Source of the DNA: Microbacterium sp. cx-55
GTDB taxonomy: Bacteria > Actinomycetota > Actinomycetes > Actinomycetales > Microbacteriaceae
DNA: 64,000 nt
NCBI RefSeq assembly: GCF_021117345.1
Contig: NZ_CP088261.1
Span: 1,612,001 to 1,676,000 of the forward strand
Direction: 5' to 3'
The translations under genes were made by a program, and so were the position numbers. This document shows, piece by piece, positions 52,168 through 61,075 of this stretch. Under the pieces are notes generated by a model. That model did no database searches. It had not been told where the DNA came from and saw only the letters and a list, made by a program, of their open reading frames with translations. How positions within the stretch are numbered: the first letter of the stretch is position 1; each line of letters begins with the position of its first letter.

Positions 52168-52500
52168 CTAACCGAGGAGCACGCGTGCCTGCTCCGCCTC
52201 CACGGACTGCGGCTCGCTCACGACGTACAGTCCCCGCGGCGAGTCAGCCGTCGCGGTCAGCGCTTCGATCCACGCCCGGTTGATCTTCGGCTGGCGGCTG
52301 CCGTGGAACTTGAACGTCATCGTCGCCCCGGCGTGCATCCAGACCGCTGTGCGCCCGGAGCCGACGCTGGCGTCGTCGCGCCATGTGAAGTAGAACGGCT
52401 CGGATCGCCGGAGCTTCGTACCGATGACGATCTGCAGATGCGCCAGCAGACGATCGTCGAAGGTCGCGCTGATCTGGGTGTCGTAGGTGAACTTTCCCAT
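52168..52500 (-). CDS. DUF7882-type small protein (family common in Microbacteriaceae; unknown function)
   Basis: 110 residues. MGKFTYDTQISATFDDRLLA and FTWRDDASVGSGRTAVWMH, then FKFHGSRQPKINRAWIEAL are characteristic of a small family found in several copies in Microbacteriaceae genomes and sometimes mislabelled as ATP-dependent DNA ligase. It has no ligase motif. Likely a small soluble alpha/beta protein. Function unknown. Identification is from memory of the family. Confidence 0.78.
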   Translation of the reverse strand: MGKFTYDTQISATFDDRLLAHLQIVIGTKLRRSEPFYFTWRDDASVGSGRTAVWMHAGATMTFKFHGSRQPKINRAWIEALTATADSPRGLYVVSEPQSVEAEQARVLLG

Positions 52501-52577
52501 CCGAACTTTCTGGTCGGCCGCTCGTGACGGCGCTTCAGGTGAATCAGTGCCGGGCCCGCCCCGGTAGGGGCTGCGGC

Positions 52578-52856
52578 TCAGAAGTCGAAGAACCCGCCGA
52601 ACGGCTCCTCGCCGTCGCCGTTGTCTCGCGCATCGAACTGCACGGCCTGAGAGGAGATGACGACCTGGGTGTGCGAGGTGATCAGGACGGATGTGGCACG
52701 GTTGCCGACCACGATGAACTCGACGAAGGTGGCGCCGGCGCGCGCCGCCTGCTCGATCTGGCGGCGAAGGTCGTCGACGTCTTGCCCCTGCGCCAGAAGG
52801 TAGCTGTCGCCGTTCACCTGGACTTCGGTGCGCACCATGGTCTGCGTATCTGTCAC
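52578..52856 (-). CDS. Small hypothetical protein
   Basis: About 92 residues from GTG 52856 (VTDTQTMVRTEVQVNGDSYL); GTG 52859 and ATG 52838 are alternatives and no start has a clear ribosome site. The sequence is mixed alpha/beta with a helical DVDDLRRQIEQAARAGATFV and ends acidic. No family recognised. Same strand as its neighbours on both sides. Low-certainty start, but the coding pattern looks real. Confidence 0.65.
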   Translation of the reverse strand: MTDTQTMVRTEVQVNGDSYLLAQGQDVDDLRRQIEQAARAGATFVEFIVVGNRATSVLITSHTQVVISSQAVQFDARDNGDGEEPFGGFFDF

Positions 52857-52896
52857 CACTTCACGGTACTGCGTCAGCGCGGTCGCTCGGGGGGTT

Positions 52897-52950
52897 GCGG
52901 CGCACACGCCGCTCGTGCAGGGTGACGCGGCGCACGCACCGCTCGTGCCG
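52897..52950. repeat. Two-copy 30-bp-period direct repeat
   Basis: 52897-52920 and 52927-52950 share 20 of 24 bases (GCGGCGCAC...CCGCTCGTGC). It lies between the small hypothetical and the PemK-like gene. Confidence 0.6.
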
Positions 52951-52964
52951 GGCGTGGCGATCCG

Positions 52965-53456
52965 TCAGCGCCGCTTCCACCCGTAGCGGCGCGCGAGCAC
53001 TTCGGCGACACCCGCGAAGCGACGGGCGTCCAGCGGCGCACCCTGGCGACGAAGACCCCGCTGGTGAACGCTGTACAGCTGGTCGACATCGACCCAGGAG
53101 GGGCGACCCTGGGCGTCCCAGTCCCCCGCGCCGATCGGCACGTACTCGCGGTCGCCGTCGTGCGAGCGGGACGTGAGCTTCACGGCGTACACGCGGTCGT
53201 CGGACTCCCCCGCGATCACGAGCACCGGGCGATCCTTCCCCCGGCCGTCGCGTTCGGCGTACGGAACCCAGGTCCACACGATCTCGCCCGCATCCGCCCG
53301 CGCGTCCCGGCGAGGTGCGTAGGCGAGCGTCAACGGCGAGACCCGGGTCGGATCGATCTCCACCGTCGCACCGGAGTCGCTCGCGGGTGTGTGAGCCGTG
53401 CGCGGACGCCCGAACACACGCGCCACGCGCGACAGAAACCGTCCGACGGTCGACAT
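52965..53456 (-). CDS. PemK/MazF-like family protein, no visible antitoxin
   Basis: 163 residues from ATG 53456 with AAGGTG upstream. After a variable N-terminus (about 1-60), it has GEIVWTWVPYAERDGRGKDR-PVLVIAGE, the PemK/MazF core with the GKDRPVLVI element, then VKLTSRSHDGDREYVPIGAG and WVDVDQLYSV. In toxins this fold cuts RNA. There is no small antitoxin gene beside it (the upstream gene is amt, the downstream one is unrelated), and the N-terminal extension is unusual, so a non-toxin role is possible. Confidence 0.78.
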   Translation of the reverse strand: MSTVGRFLSRVARVFGRPRTAHTPASDSGATVEIDPTRVSPLTLAYAPRRDARADAGEIVWTWVPYAERDGRGKDRPVLVIAGESDDRVYAVKLTSRSHDGDREYVPIGAGDWDAQGRPSWVDVDQLYSVHQRGLRRQGAPLDARRFAGVAEVLARRYGWKRR

Positions 53457-53478
53457 GATCACACCTTATCGGCGGCGT

Positions 53479-54705
53479 TCAGTCGGCGTCGGTCAGCGAG
53501 TATCCCCGCTCGCCGTGCACCGCGGTGTCAACGCCGGCGACCTCGTCCTCGTTCCGGATGCGGAAACCGATCGTCTTCTCGATCGCGAACCCGAGCAGCC
53601 AGGCGACTACGAACGAGTAGACGAGCACGCCGAACGCCGCGACGAACTGCAGCACGAGCTGTTCGTAGCCGCCACCGAGGAACAGCCCCGTGCCGGTGGC
53701 GAAGAACCCGAGGAAGAGGGTTCCGACGAGTCCGCCCACGAGGTGCACCCCGACGACGTCGAGCGAGTCATCGAAGCCGAGCGCCCACTTGAGCTCCACG
53801 GCGATCGCGCAGATCGCTCCCGCGAGCGCGCCGAGAAGCAGCGCCCATCCGGGAGTGAGCGACGCGCACGCCGGAGTCACCGCGACCAGTCCCGCCACGG
53901 CACCGGATGCGGCGCCCACCGAGGTGGCCTTGCCATCCTTCAGCTTCTCCACGACCATCCACCCGAGGATCGCGGCGGCCGTCGCGCCCAGCGTGTTGAC
54001 CACGATGAGTCCCACCGCGGACTCGTCGGTGCCGAGCAGCCCCTCGACTCCCTGCGCGCCCGCGTTGAACCCGAACCACCCGAACCAGAGGATCGCGGCG
54101 CCGAGCATCACCAAGGGGACGTTGTGCGGCTTCGCGAGTCCTTTCCGGAACCCGATGCGCTTTCCCAACACGAATGCCAGCGCGAAGGCGGCGGCACCCG
54201 CGTTGATGTGCACGGCGGTACCACCCGCGTAATCGATCACGTCGACCGAGTAGCCGAGCTGCTCGCCGAGACCCATGATCCACCCGCCGCCCCACACCCA
54301 CGCCGCCACCGGGAAGTAGACCAGCGTCGCCCAGAGGCCGGCGAACAGCATCCACGCGCCGAACTTCGCCCGGTCGGCGATGGCGCCCGAGATGAGCGCG
54401 ACCGCGATGATCGCGAAAGTCGCGCTATACGCCGCACGAACAAGGGTGTCGTCGTCGGCTCCGGCGAGGCCGACATCGGCGAACGGATTACCCGCGAACG
54501 CCCACGTCGTGTCGACGGCGCTCATCTGGAATCCGAACAGGATCCAGAGCACGCCGATCAGCCCGAGCGCGCCGAAACTCATCATCATCATGCTGATGAC
54601 GCTCCGGGCCCGAACGAGCCCGCCATAGAACAGCGCGACCCCGGGCGTCATGAGCAGCACGAGCGCCGTCGCGACGACCGCCCACGCCAGATTTCCGCTG
54701 TCCAC
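53479..54705 (-). CDS. amt: Ammonium transporter
   Basis: 408 residues from GTG 54705, 11 membrane helices. GVALFYGGLVRARSVISMMM, AVDTTWAFAGNPFADVGLAG region, YAGGTAVHINAGAAAFALAF (His of the pore pair) and VHLVGGLVGTLFLGFFA (second His). Conducts ammonium/ammonia. No glnB/glnK lies next to it in this window, unlike the common amtB-glnK arrangement; whether it is regulated by PII is open. Confidence 0.96.
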   Translation of the reverse strand: MDSGNLAWAVVATALVLLMTPGVALFYGGLVRARSVISMMMMSFGALGLIGVLWILFGFQMSAVDTTWAFAGNPFADVGLAGADDDTLVRAAYSATFAIIAVALISGAIADRAKFGAWMLFAGLWATLVYFPVAAWVWGGGWIMGLGEQLGYSVDVIDYAGGTAVHINAGAAAFALAFVLGKRIGFRKGLAKPHNVPLVMLGAAILWFGWFGFNAGAQGVEGLLGTDESAVGLIVVNTLGATAAAILGWMVVEKLKDGKATSVGAASGAVAGLVAVTPACASLTPGWALLLGALAGAICAIAVELKWALGFDDSLDVVGVHLVGGLVGTLFLGFFATGTGLFLGGGYEQLVLQFVAAFGVLVYSFVVAWLLGFAIEKTIGFRIRNEDEVAGVDTAVHGERGYSLTDAD

Positions 54706-54711
54706 GTGAGC

Positions 54712-55749
54712 TCAGGAGTGCGTCAGCGCGATCAGCCGAGAGACCGCGCGCAGATACTTCTTGCGGTATCCCCCGCCAAGCATCTCTTCGCCGAACACCG
54801 TGTCGAGCGGTGCGCCGGTCGCCCGCACGGGAATCTGCGCGTCGTAGGCCCGGTCGACGAACGCGACGAATCGGAGGGCGGCCGACTGGTCGGTGAGCAC
54901 CGTGACGTCGCGGAGTCCGATTTCGGCGAGACCGTCGATGAGCCGGATGTATCGCGACGGGTGCACGGAGGCGAGGTGTGCGACGAGGTCGGCGAAGGCG
55001 TCGTCGGAGGCGATTCCGGATTCCGCCGCCGCAGCCACGCGGGACTCGTACTCCTCGGCGGTGAGGACGACGGCGTGCCCGTCGACGGCACGCTGGCGGA
55101 AGTCGACGCCGTCGATGCGCAGCGTCTCGAAGCTCGCAGACATCGCGCTGATCTCGCGGAGGAAGTCCTGCGCGGCGAAGCGGCCCTCGCCGAGCGCGTT
55201 CGGCGGGGTGTTGGAGGTCGCCGCGAGCTTCGTACCGGAGGCCACGAGCTCACCCAGCAGCCGGGTCATCACCATGGTGTCGCCCGGGTCGTCGAGCTCG
55301 AACTCGTCGATGCACAACAGATCCGCACCGCGGAAGAGCTGCACGGTCTGCTGATAGCCGAGCGCACCGACGAGAGCGGTGTACTCGATGAACGAGCCGA
55401 AGTACTTCCGGCGTGCGGGCATGGCGTGATAGATCGCCGCGAGCAGGTGGGTCTTGCCGACGCCGAACCCTCCGTCGAGGTACATCCCGGGCTTGCGGTC
55501 AGGAGCCTTCGGTGCGCGGCGGAACAGACCGCGCTTCGCGCCGGATTCGACGAATCCGCCGGAAAAGGCGACCAGCGCGTCCTTCGCCTCCTGCTGCGAC
55601 GGGTGCGCGTCATCGGCGCGATACGACTCGAACGTCGCGTCGGCGAACTGCGGGGGCGGTACGAGTGCGGCGACCATGTCGGTGCCCGAGACCTGCGGGG
55701 TCCGGTCGACGAGGTGAACGATGCCGGTGGGCGTCACGGTAGCGGTCAT
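54712..55749 (-). CDS. zapE: ZapE/AFG1-like AAA ATPase
   Basis: 345 residues. Walker A LDGGFGVGKTHLLAAIYH, Walker B LLCIDEFELDDPGDTMV, then GTKLAATSNTPPNALGEGRF. The family is ZapE (cell division) in proteobacteria and AFG1/LACE1 in mitochondria. Acts in the cytoplasm or at the membrane; in actinobacteria no division role is proven. 6 bases before amt. Confidence 0.93.
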   Translation of the reverse strand: MTATVTPTGIVHLVDRTPQVSGTDMVAALVPPPQFADATFESYRADDAHPSQQEAKDALVAFSGGFVESGAKRGLFRRAPKAPDRKPGMYLDGGFGVGKTHLLAAIYHAMPARRKYFGSFIEYTALVGALGYQQTVQLFRGADLLCIDEFELDDPGDTMVMTRLLGELVASGTKLAATSNTPPNALGEGRFAAQDFLREISAMSASFETLRIDGVDFRQRAVDGHAVVLTAEEYESRVAAAAESGIASDDAFADLVAHLASVHPSRYIRLIDGLAEIGLRDVTVLTDQSAALRFVAFVDRAYDAQIPVRATGAPLDTVFGEEMLGGGYRKKYLRAVSRLIALTHS

Positions 55750-55872
55750 GCGGGCGTCCTGTGTCCCCTGTTTACGGATGCGGATGCGTCTCCCACCCGA
55801 GGTATCTAGGGTCGATGCAGACGGCTACCACACTACGCCGTGTCCCGTACGCCCTGATCGCGAGGAGCAATC

Positions 55873-56775
55873 GTGCCCGTCGAACCCGACACCACGTCCG
55901 ACAAGTTCGCCGCCTACGCCCACCCGGAACGTCTCGTGACGGCGGACTGGCTGCAGGAGCGGCTCGGCTCGCCGGGCCTGGTCGTCGTCGAATCGGATGA
56001 GGACGTGCTCCTCTACGAGACCGGCCACATCCCGGGCGCCGTCAAGGTCGACTGGCACACCGAGCTCAACGACCCCGTCGTCCGCGACTACGTCGACGGC
56101 GCGGGCTTCGCGGAGTTGCTGAGCCGGAAGGGCATCTCCCGCGACGACACCGTGGTCATCTACGGCGACAAGAACAACTGGTGGGCCGCCTACGCGTTCT
56201 GGGTGTTCTCCCTGTTCGGCCACGAGGACGTGCGTCTTCTGGACGGCGGTCGAGACCGATGGATCGCGGAGGAGCGCCCCATCACGACGGAGGCGTCGGC
56301 TCCCACGCCGACCGATTACCCGGTCGTCGAACGCGACGACAGCGTGCTCCGCGCATACAAGGAAGACGTGCTCGCGCACCTCGGCAATCCGCTCATCGAC
56401 GTGCGCTCCCCCGAGGAGTACAGCGGAGAGCGCACCACGGCCCCCGCCTACCCCGAAGAGGGCGCGCTCCGCGCCGGCCACATCCCCTCCGCGCAGAGCG
56501 TGCCGTGGGCGCGTGCCGTCGGCGCCGACGGCGGATTCAAGCCCCGCGAGGAGCTCGATGCGATCTACCGCGGCGATGCCGGTCTCCGCGATGGCGACTC
56601 GGTCGTCGCGTACTGCCGCATCGGTGAGCGCTCCAGCCACACCTGGTTCGTGCTGAAGCACCTCCTCGGTTTCGACGACGTACGCAACTACGACGGATCC
56701 TGGACGGAGTGGGGCAGCGCGGTGCGCGTGCCAATCGTCACGGGCGCCGAGCCGGGCGCAGTCCCCGGCAGCTGA
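55873..56775 (+). CDS. Thiosulfate/3-mercaptopyruvate sulfurtransferase (double rhodanese)
   Basis: 300 residues from GTG 55873 with GAGGAGC upstream. Two rhodanese domains; the second carries the active-site loop [13 protein letters not shown] (CRIGERS with catalytic Cys). Transfers sulfur from thiosulfate or mercaptopyruvate to acceptors. The next gene is SufE, a sulfur acceptor, so a sulfur-relay function is plausible. Confidence 0.93.
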   Translation: MPVEPDTTSDKFAAYAHPERLVTADWLQERLGSPGLVVVESDEDVLLYETGHIPGAVKVDWHTELNDPVVRDYVDGAGFAELLSRKGISRDDTVVIYGDKNNWWAAYAFWVFSLFGHEDVRLLDGGRDRWIAEERPITTEASAPTPTDYPVVERDDSVLRAYKEDVLAHLGNPLIDVRSPEEYSGERTTAPAYPEEGALRAGHIPSAQSVPWARAVGADGGFKPREELDAIYRGDAGLRDGDSVVAYCRIGERSSHTWFVLKHLLGFDDVRNYDGSWTEWGSAVRVPIVTGAEPGAVPGS

Positions 56776-56853
56776 TCGACGGCCCATGTCGCGAGGGTGG
56801 GCGCGGGCCGAGCGCCCGCCCTCGCGCGGTCTCCTCGTGAAAGGATGGCCGGG

Positions 56854-57294
56854 ATGAGCGACACCGCACTGCCCGAGGCCCTCGCCGAGATCCGCGAGGA
56901 TTTCCTCGCGCTCCCCGAAGCCGAGCGGCTTCAGCTCCTGCTGGAGTTCTCGCAGGAGCTTCCGCCCGTCCCGGCGCAGTACGACGGGCACCCCGAGCTG
57001 TGCGAGCGGGTCGCGGAGTGCCAGTCCCCCGTGTATATCGTGGTCGACGTGTCGCCGGACGGAATCGTGGCGATGCACGCGACGGCACCGGCCGAAGCCC
57101 CGACGACCCGCGGGTTCGCGAGCATCCTGGTGCAGGGTCTGACCGGGCTCACCGCCGACGAGGTTCTCGCGGTGCCCGATGATTACCCGCAGAGCATCGG
57201 TCTCACCCGGGCCGTGTCGCCGCTGCGGATAGCGGGCATGACCGGCATGCTCCTGCGCGCCAAGCGGCAGGTCCGCGCGAAGATCGGGTCCTGA
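56854..57294 (+). CDS. sufE: SufE family sulfur acceptor protein
   Basis: 146 residues from ATG 56854; an ATG three codons earlier is possible. The conserved loop Cys is in RVAECQSPVYIVVDV, and LLLEFSQELPPVP and FASILVQGLTGLTADEVLAV follow the family. Accepts sulfur from SufS-type desulfurases in Fe-S cluster assembly; no suf operon is nearby, so the pairing with the upstream rhodanese is noted. Confidence 0.92.
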   Translation: MSDTALPEALAEIREDFLALPEAERLQLLLEFSQELPPVPAQYDGHPELCERVAECQSPVYIVVDVSPDGIVAMHATAPAEAPTTRGFASILVQGLTGLTADEVLAVPDDYPQSIGLTRAVSPLRIAGMTGMLLRAKRQVRAKIGS

Positions 57295-57301
57295 GTTCCG
57301 G

Positions 57302-58009
57302 ATGCTGATCACTCGCATGATCCCGGGCCCCGTCGAGACGGTCGATGCCGGAACCGACGCGGGCCGGGCATGGCTCGAGGCTGCGTACGCACCGCCGGCG
57401 GGCCCGTTCGTGCGCCTCAACATGGTGACCTCGCTCACCGGCGGCGCGACGGGTTCGGACGGAACGAGCGACACGCTCACCAGCCCGCTCGACCGCACGG
57501 TCCTCGGCATCATCCGGGCATCATCCGACGTCGTGGTCGTGGGTGCGCAGACCGTGCGCGCAGAGAAGTACATCGTGCCGCGCCGCACGCGTCTCGCGAT
57601 CGTGACCGCATCCGGCCGGCTCGACGGTCTTCGGATCGAGGCGGAGGATGCGGGACGTGTCGTCGTGTTGTGCCCGGCCGACCGTGCCGAAGCGGTGCGC
57701 GCGACCGTTGCCGAGTCGGCCATCGAGGTGCTGCCGATCGCCGGCGATGGCGACCTGACCCCGGAAGCGATCGTGGCGTCACTTGCCGATCGCGGGTGGA
57801 CCCGAGTGGTCTGCGAAGGCGGACCCGGGCTGGCATCGCAGTTCGCCGCGGCGGGAGCGATCGACGAGTACTGCGTCACGGTCGCGCCGCGGATCGGCGC
57901 GTCACCGGCACCGTTCCTGCACGTGCAGCACGACATCGCGGCAGAGCCACGGGCCCTGCTCGTAGACGACGCGGGGTTCAGCTATCTGAGGCTGCGCCCT
58001 CGACCGTGA
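57302..58009 (+). CDS. RibD C-terminal-type pyrimidine reductase / dihydrofolate reductase fold protein
   Basis: 235 residues from ATG 57302, 8 bases after the sufE stop. FVRLNMVTSLTGGATGSDGT is the substrate/cofactor entry, SDVVVVGAQTVRAEKY and VCEGGPGLASQFAAAGAIDEY the NADPH-binding end. It resembles the reductase half of RibD; a stand-alone form like this does not need to be in riboflavin synthesis. Its 3' end overlaps the convergent hydrolase gene by 32 bases. Confidence 0.9.
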   Translation: MLITRMIPGPVETVDAGTDAGRAWLEAAYAPPAGPFVRLNMVTSLTGGATGSDGTSDTLTSPLDRTVLGIIRASSDVVVVGAQTVRAEKYIVPRRTRLAIVTASGRLDGLRIEAEDAGRVVVLCPADRAEAVRATVAESAIEVLPIAGDGDLTPEAIVASLADRGWTRVVCEGGPGLASQFAAAGAIDEYCVTVAPRIGASPAPFLHVQHDIAAEPRALLVDDAGFSYLRLRPRP

Positions 58010-59201
58010 GCTCGTGGCGCCGCATCCAGTTCCGGATGCTGTCGCTCCACCGCTTCTCGTCGTAATTCCAGAGCTTCGTGTGCCGTGCGACCTCGAAGAC
58101 GTCGAGTTCGACGAGATCGGGACGTGCGTCGGCCAGCGCGTGCGATGCGTCGGAGGGCACGAAGCCGTCGTCGTCGCTGTGCAGGATCAGGATGGGGTCC
58201 CGCAGCTCCTTGGCCCGCGCGACGACATCGAGGCGCTCGAACGGGATGGGGTGGCCCGTGCGGGTGAAGGCGGTTCCCCACTCGGACTCGAGCGCCGCGT
58301 AGGCGACCGAGGTGACGGCGTGCGGCAGCTTCATGGCCTGCGCCTGGTAGTCCAGCACGACGCGCCAATCCACAACCGGTGAGTCGAGCACGATGCCGGC
58401 GATCATGTCGCGGTGCGCCGAGCTCAGGGCCAGCTGCAGCGCGATCGCGCCGCCCATCGACCAGCCCATCAACACGACGCGGCGTGCTCCCTGACGGCGG
58501 GCGAAACCGATCGCGGCGTCGACGTCACGCCACTCGGTCGCACCGAGTCCGTACGTTCCCGTGCGGCTTCGCGGAGCCTCGCCGTCGTTACGGTACGACA
58601 CGACCAGGGTCGTGATTCCGAGACCGTGCATGAGGGGGACGGCACGGAGGCACTCGGCGCGGGTCGTTCCCCGCCCATGCACCTGGATGCACCAGAGGTC
58701 GGTGGCTTCCTCGGCCGGGAACAGCCAGGCGGGGCAAGGGCCCACGGCCGAGCCGATGAGCTGCGAGGAGAACGGGAGGTGCAACTGCTCGGGACGGTCG
58801 TAGTACCAGCCGCTGAAGGCGGCCTCGGCGGCGAGCTGGGAATCCAGACCGACGTGCGTGAGGAGCTTCCGCTTCACGCTGTGCTCGTTCGAATCGAGCA
58901 CGCTGCCGAGCTTCATATAGTCCTCGGTACCCGTCGTGAACAAGCCGTATCGGCCCGGCAGCTCGGTGTCGGGGGTGCGCTCGAGTGTGACGGTCTGGGC
59001 AGTCGGGTCGACCGCGAGGATGCGGGTGTCGGCGCGTCGTGCGGCGGGCGTCACGACCCGGCGAGCCACCCGTAGCGCAACGGCGCCGAGCAACGCACTC
59101 GTCATCGCGGTCGCTGCCGCGAGTCCGACAAGTGCACCGCCGAGAGCCCCGCGCAGAACGGGAGAGGCACTGTGTGAAGCGGCGCGCCTGAAGTTGTTCA
59201 T
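57978..59201 (-). CDS. Alpha/beta hydrolase with N-terminal membrane segment
   Basis: 407 residues. One hydrophobic segment at about 18-50, then an unassigned domain of about 110 residues and an alpha/beta hydrolase with nucleophile Ser248 (GWSMGGA), Asp in LILHSDDDGFVPSD, and a His near the C-terminus (ARHTKLWNYDE). Possibly a membrane-tethered esterase or lipase-like enzyme; substrate unknown. Divergent to the DUF3000 gene, convergent and overlapping with the RibD-like reductase. Confidence 0.88.
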   Translation of the reverse strand: MNNFRRAASHSASPVLRGALGGALVGLAAATAMTSALLGAVALRVARRVVTPAARRADTRILAVDPTAQTVTLERTPDTELPGRYGLFTTGTEDYMKLGSVLDSNEHSVKRKLLTHVGLDSQLAAEAAFSGWYYDRPEQLHLPFSSQLIGSAVGPCPAWLFPAEEATDLWCIQVHGRGTTRAECLRAVPLMHGLGITTLVVSYRNDGEAPRSRTGTYGLGATEWRDVDAAIGFARRQGARRVVLMGWSMGGAIALQLALSSAHRDMIAGIVLDSPVVDWRVVLDYQAQAMKLPHAVTSVAYAALESEWGTAFTRTGHPIPFERLDVVARAKELRDPILILHSDDDGFVPSDASHALADARPDLVELDVFEVARHTKLWNYDEKRWSDSIRNWMRRHELTVEGAASDS

Positions 59202-59214
59202 GGTCGAACCAGCC

Positions 59215-59220
59215 TAGTCT
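59215..59220 (+). promoter_or_regulatory. -10 box of a likely leaderless promoter for the DUF3000-rnd operon
   Basis: TAGTCT ends exactly 6 bases before the GTG start at 59227; TTGTTC (59194-59199) could be its -35 at 15-base spacing. This -10/start spacing implies a transcript beginning at the start codon. Confidence 0.5.
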
Positions 59221-59226
59221 GTCGCC

Positions 59227-59814
59227 GTGGCCCACCCCTCTGCCCCGTCACCCTCCTCGTTCGAGGATGCCGTGGCGGATGTGGCCCAGGTCGTCTTTCG
59301 CGATGACCTGGCCGTGCGGCAGATCAGCGCGCCGACCGGGCTGGCGCCGAACGCGATCGCGCTGGCCGGCGACATCCGTCCCGAGTCCGAGCACGGCGAG
59401 TCGCTGTATGGAACGGGCCGATTCCTCCTGCTGCACGACCCGACCGAGCCCGACCCCTGGGGCGGTCCCTGGCGCGTCGTCTGTTTCGCGCAAGCGCCTC
59501 TCGACGCCGACATCGGCATCGATCCGCTCGTCGCGGACGTGGCCTGGTCGTGGCTGGTCGACGCGCTTCGAGCCCACGATGCGCCGCACCATTCCGCATC
59601 CGGGACCGCGACGAAGACCCTGTCCAAGGGGTTCGGCGGGCTCGCCGGAGAAGGCGACGGCGCCCAGATCGAATTGCGGGCATCGTGGTCCCCCGACGGG
59701 CGTTTCTCTGCTCACGTCGAGGCATGGGCCGAGCTTCTGGGCATGCTGGCGGGTCTTCCGCCGGGCTCGGAGAACATCGACAGCATCCGGACGAAAGGAA
59801 CAAGGCGTGGCTGA
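59227..59814 (+). CDS. DUF3000 family protein
   Basis: 195 residues from GTG 59227. The actinobacterial DUF3000 pattern is seen in AVRQISAPTGLAPNAIALAG, FLLLHDPTEPDPWGGPWRVV and the later ELRASWSPDG. No known biochemical role. It overlaps rnd by 8 bases, the invariant order in actinobacteria. Confidence 0.93.
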   Translation: MAHPSAPSPSSFEDAVADVAQVVFRDDLAVRQISAPTGLAPNAIALAGDIRPESEHGESLYGTGRFLLLHDPTEPDPWGGPWRVVCFAQAPLDADIGIDPLVADVAWSWLVDALRAHDAPHHSASGTATKTLSKGFGGLAGEGDGAQIELRASWSPDGRFSAHVEAWAELLGMLAGLPPGSENIDSIRTKGTRRG

Positions 59815-61003
59815 GTACCCCGTGATCGCCGACGACGACACGCTGGCGGATGCGGTCATCGCTCTCGCCGATGGCGAAGGTCCGTTCGCCGTGGACGTGG
59901 AGCGCGCGTCCGGTTTCCGGTACTCGCAGCGTGCGTACCTGATCCAGATCTTCCGCCGCGGCGCGGGGGTCTTCCTGCTCGATCCGCCCGCGCTGTCTCG
60001 CTACGACGATCTCCAGGGCGTCCTCGCGACCGATGAATGGGTCCTGCATGCCGCGAGTCAGGATCTCCCCTCGCTCCGGGAACTGGGCCTCGAACCGCCG
60101 CGCATCTTCGACACCGAGCTGGCCTCGCGGCTCCTCGGCCACGAGCGCGTGGGCCTGGGCGCCATCGTGGAGGAGACGCTCGGAATCACCCTCGCGAAGG
60201 CGCACTCGGCGGCGGATTGGTCGACGCGCCCGCTGCCGCAGGGGTGGCTCGAGTACGCCGCGCTGGATGTGCTGCATCTCATCGACGTGCGCGACATCCT
60301 GGTCGCCGAACTCGCCGAGCAGGGGAAGACGGAAATCGCCGCGGAGGAGTTCCAGGCGGTGCTCGATCGCCCGTCCAAACCGCCGCGCACCGACCCGTGG
60401 CGCCGGCTGAGCGGTCTGCACACGCTGCGCGGCCGGCGTACGCTCGCGATCGCGCGGGAGCTCTGGGAAGCCCGCGAAGAGCTCGCGATCGCACAGGACG
60501 TCTCGCCGGGTCGCCTCGTGCCGGATCGCTCGCTGGTCGCCGCGATCGCCGCCGATCCCGAGTCGAAACGCGCACTGAGCGCGATCAAGGAGTTCAACGG
60601 ACGGGCGAGCCGTACCGAGCTCGACCGGTGGTGGGCGGCCTTCGAACGCGGCCGCGCGGCCACCGTGCTCCCGCCCGACCGTGTGCCGAGCGACACCCTG
60701 CCGCCTCCCCGCGCGTGGTCCGATCGCAACCCGGCCGCGGATCTCCGGTTGAAGGCCGCACGCCCGATCGTCGAAGAACGAGCGAGCGAGCTCGGCATGC
60801 CGACGGAGAACCTGCTGACGCCCGAGCTGCTTCGACGCGTGGCGTGGGAACCGCCGGAGCCGACGGATGCCGAGGGCATCGGGGAAGCCCTGCGCGCTCT
60901 GGGCGCGCGGTCCTGGCAGGTGCACGAAACCGCACAGATGATCGCGGATGCCTTTGTGGCTTCCGTGCAAGAGCCGCCGTCGCCCGCCGAGAACGATTCG
61001 TAG
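59807..61003 (+). CDS. rnd: Ribonuclease D (DEDD exonuclease with HRDC domain)
   Basis: 398 residues from GTG 59807 with AAAGGAAC upstream. Exo I region FAVDVERASGF (DxE), Exo II LHAASQDLPSL, Exo III LEYAALDVLHLI, and an HRDC domain at about 205-290 (ELWEAREELAIAQDVSPGRL). Trims 3' ends of stable RNA precursors. The DUF3000 gene precedes it. Confidence 0.94.
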   Translation: MAEYPVIADDDTLADAVIALADGEGPFAVDVERASGFRYSQRAYLIQIFRRGAGVFLLDPPALSRYDDLQGVLATDEWVLHAASQDLPSLRELGLEPPRIFDTELASRLLGHERVGLGAIVEETLGITLAKAHSAADWSTRPLPQGWLEYAALDVLHLIDVRDILVAELAEQGKTEIAAEEFQAVLDRPSKPPRTDPWRRLSGLHTLRGRRTLAIARELWEAREELAIAQDVSPGRLVPDRSLVAAIAADPESKRALSAIKEFNGRASRTELDRWWAAFERGRAATVLPPDRVPSDTLPPPRAWSDRNPAADLRLKAARPIVEERASELGMPTENLLTPELLRRVAWEPPEPTDAEGIGEALRALGARSWQVHETAQMIADAFVASVQEPPSPAENDS

Positions 61004-61075
61004 GTTCGGCCCAACCGATTCCCGCCCCCGCAGGGGCCTCCATAGTGTCGAGAGCACACAGACTTTGGAGGCAAA
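61004..61075 (+). promoter_or_regulatory. Upstream region of the fatty-acid oxidation pair
   Basis: 72 bp. TAGTGT at 61043-61048 is a possible -10 box 27 bases before the start; TTGGAGGC (61064-61071) is the ribosome site. No operator palindrome recognised. Confidence 0.35.
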
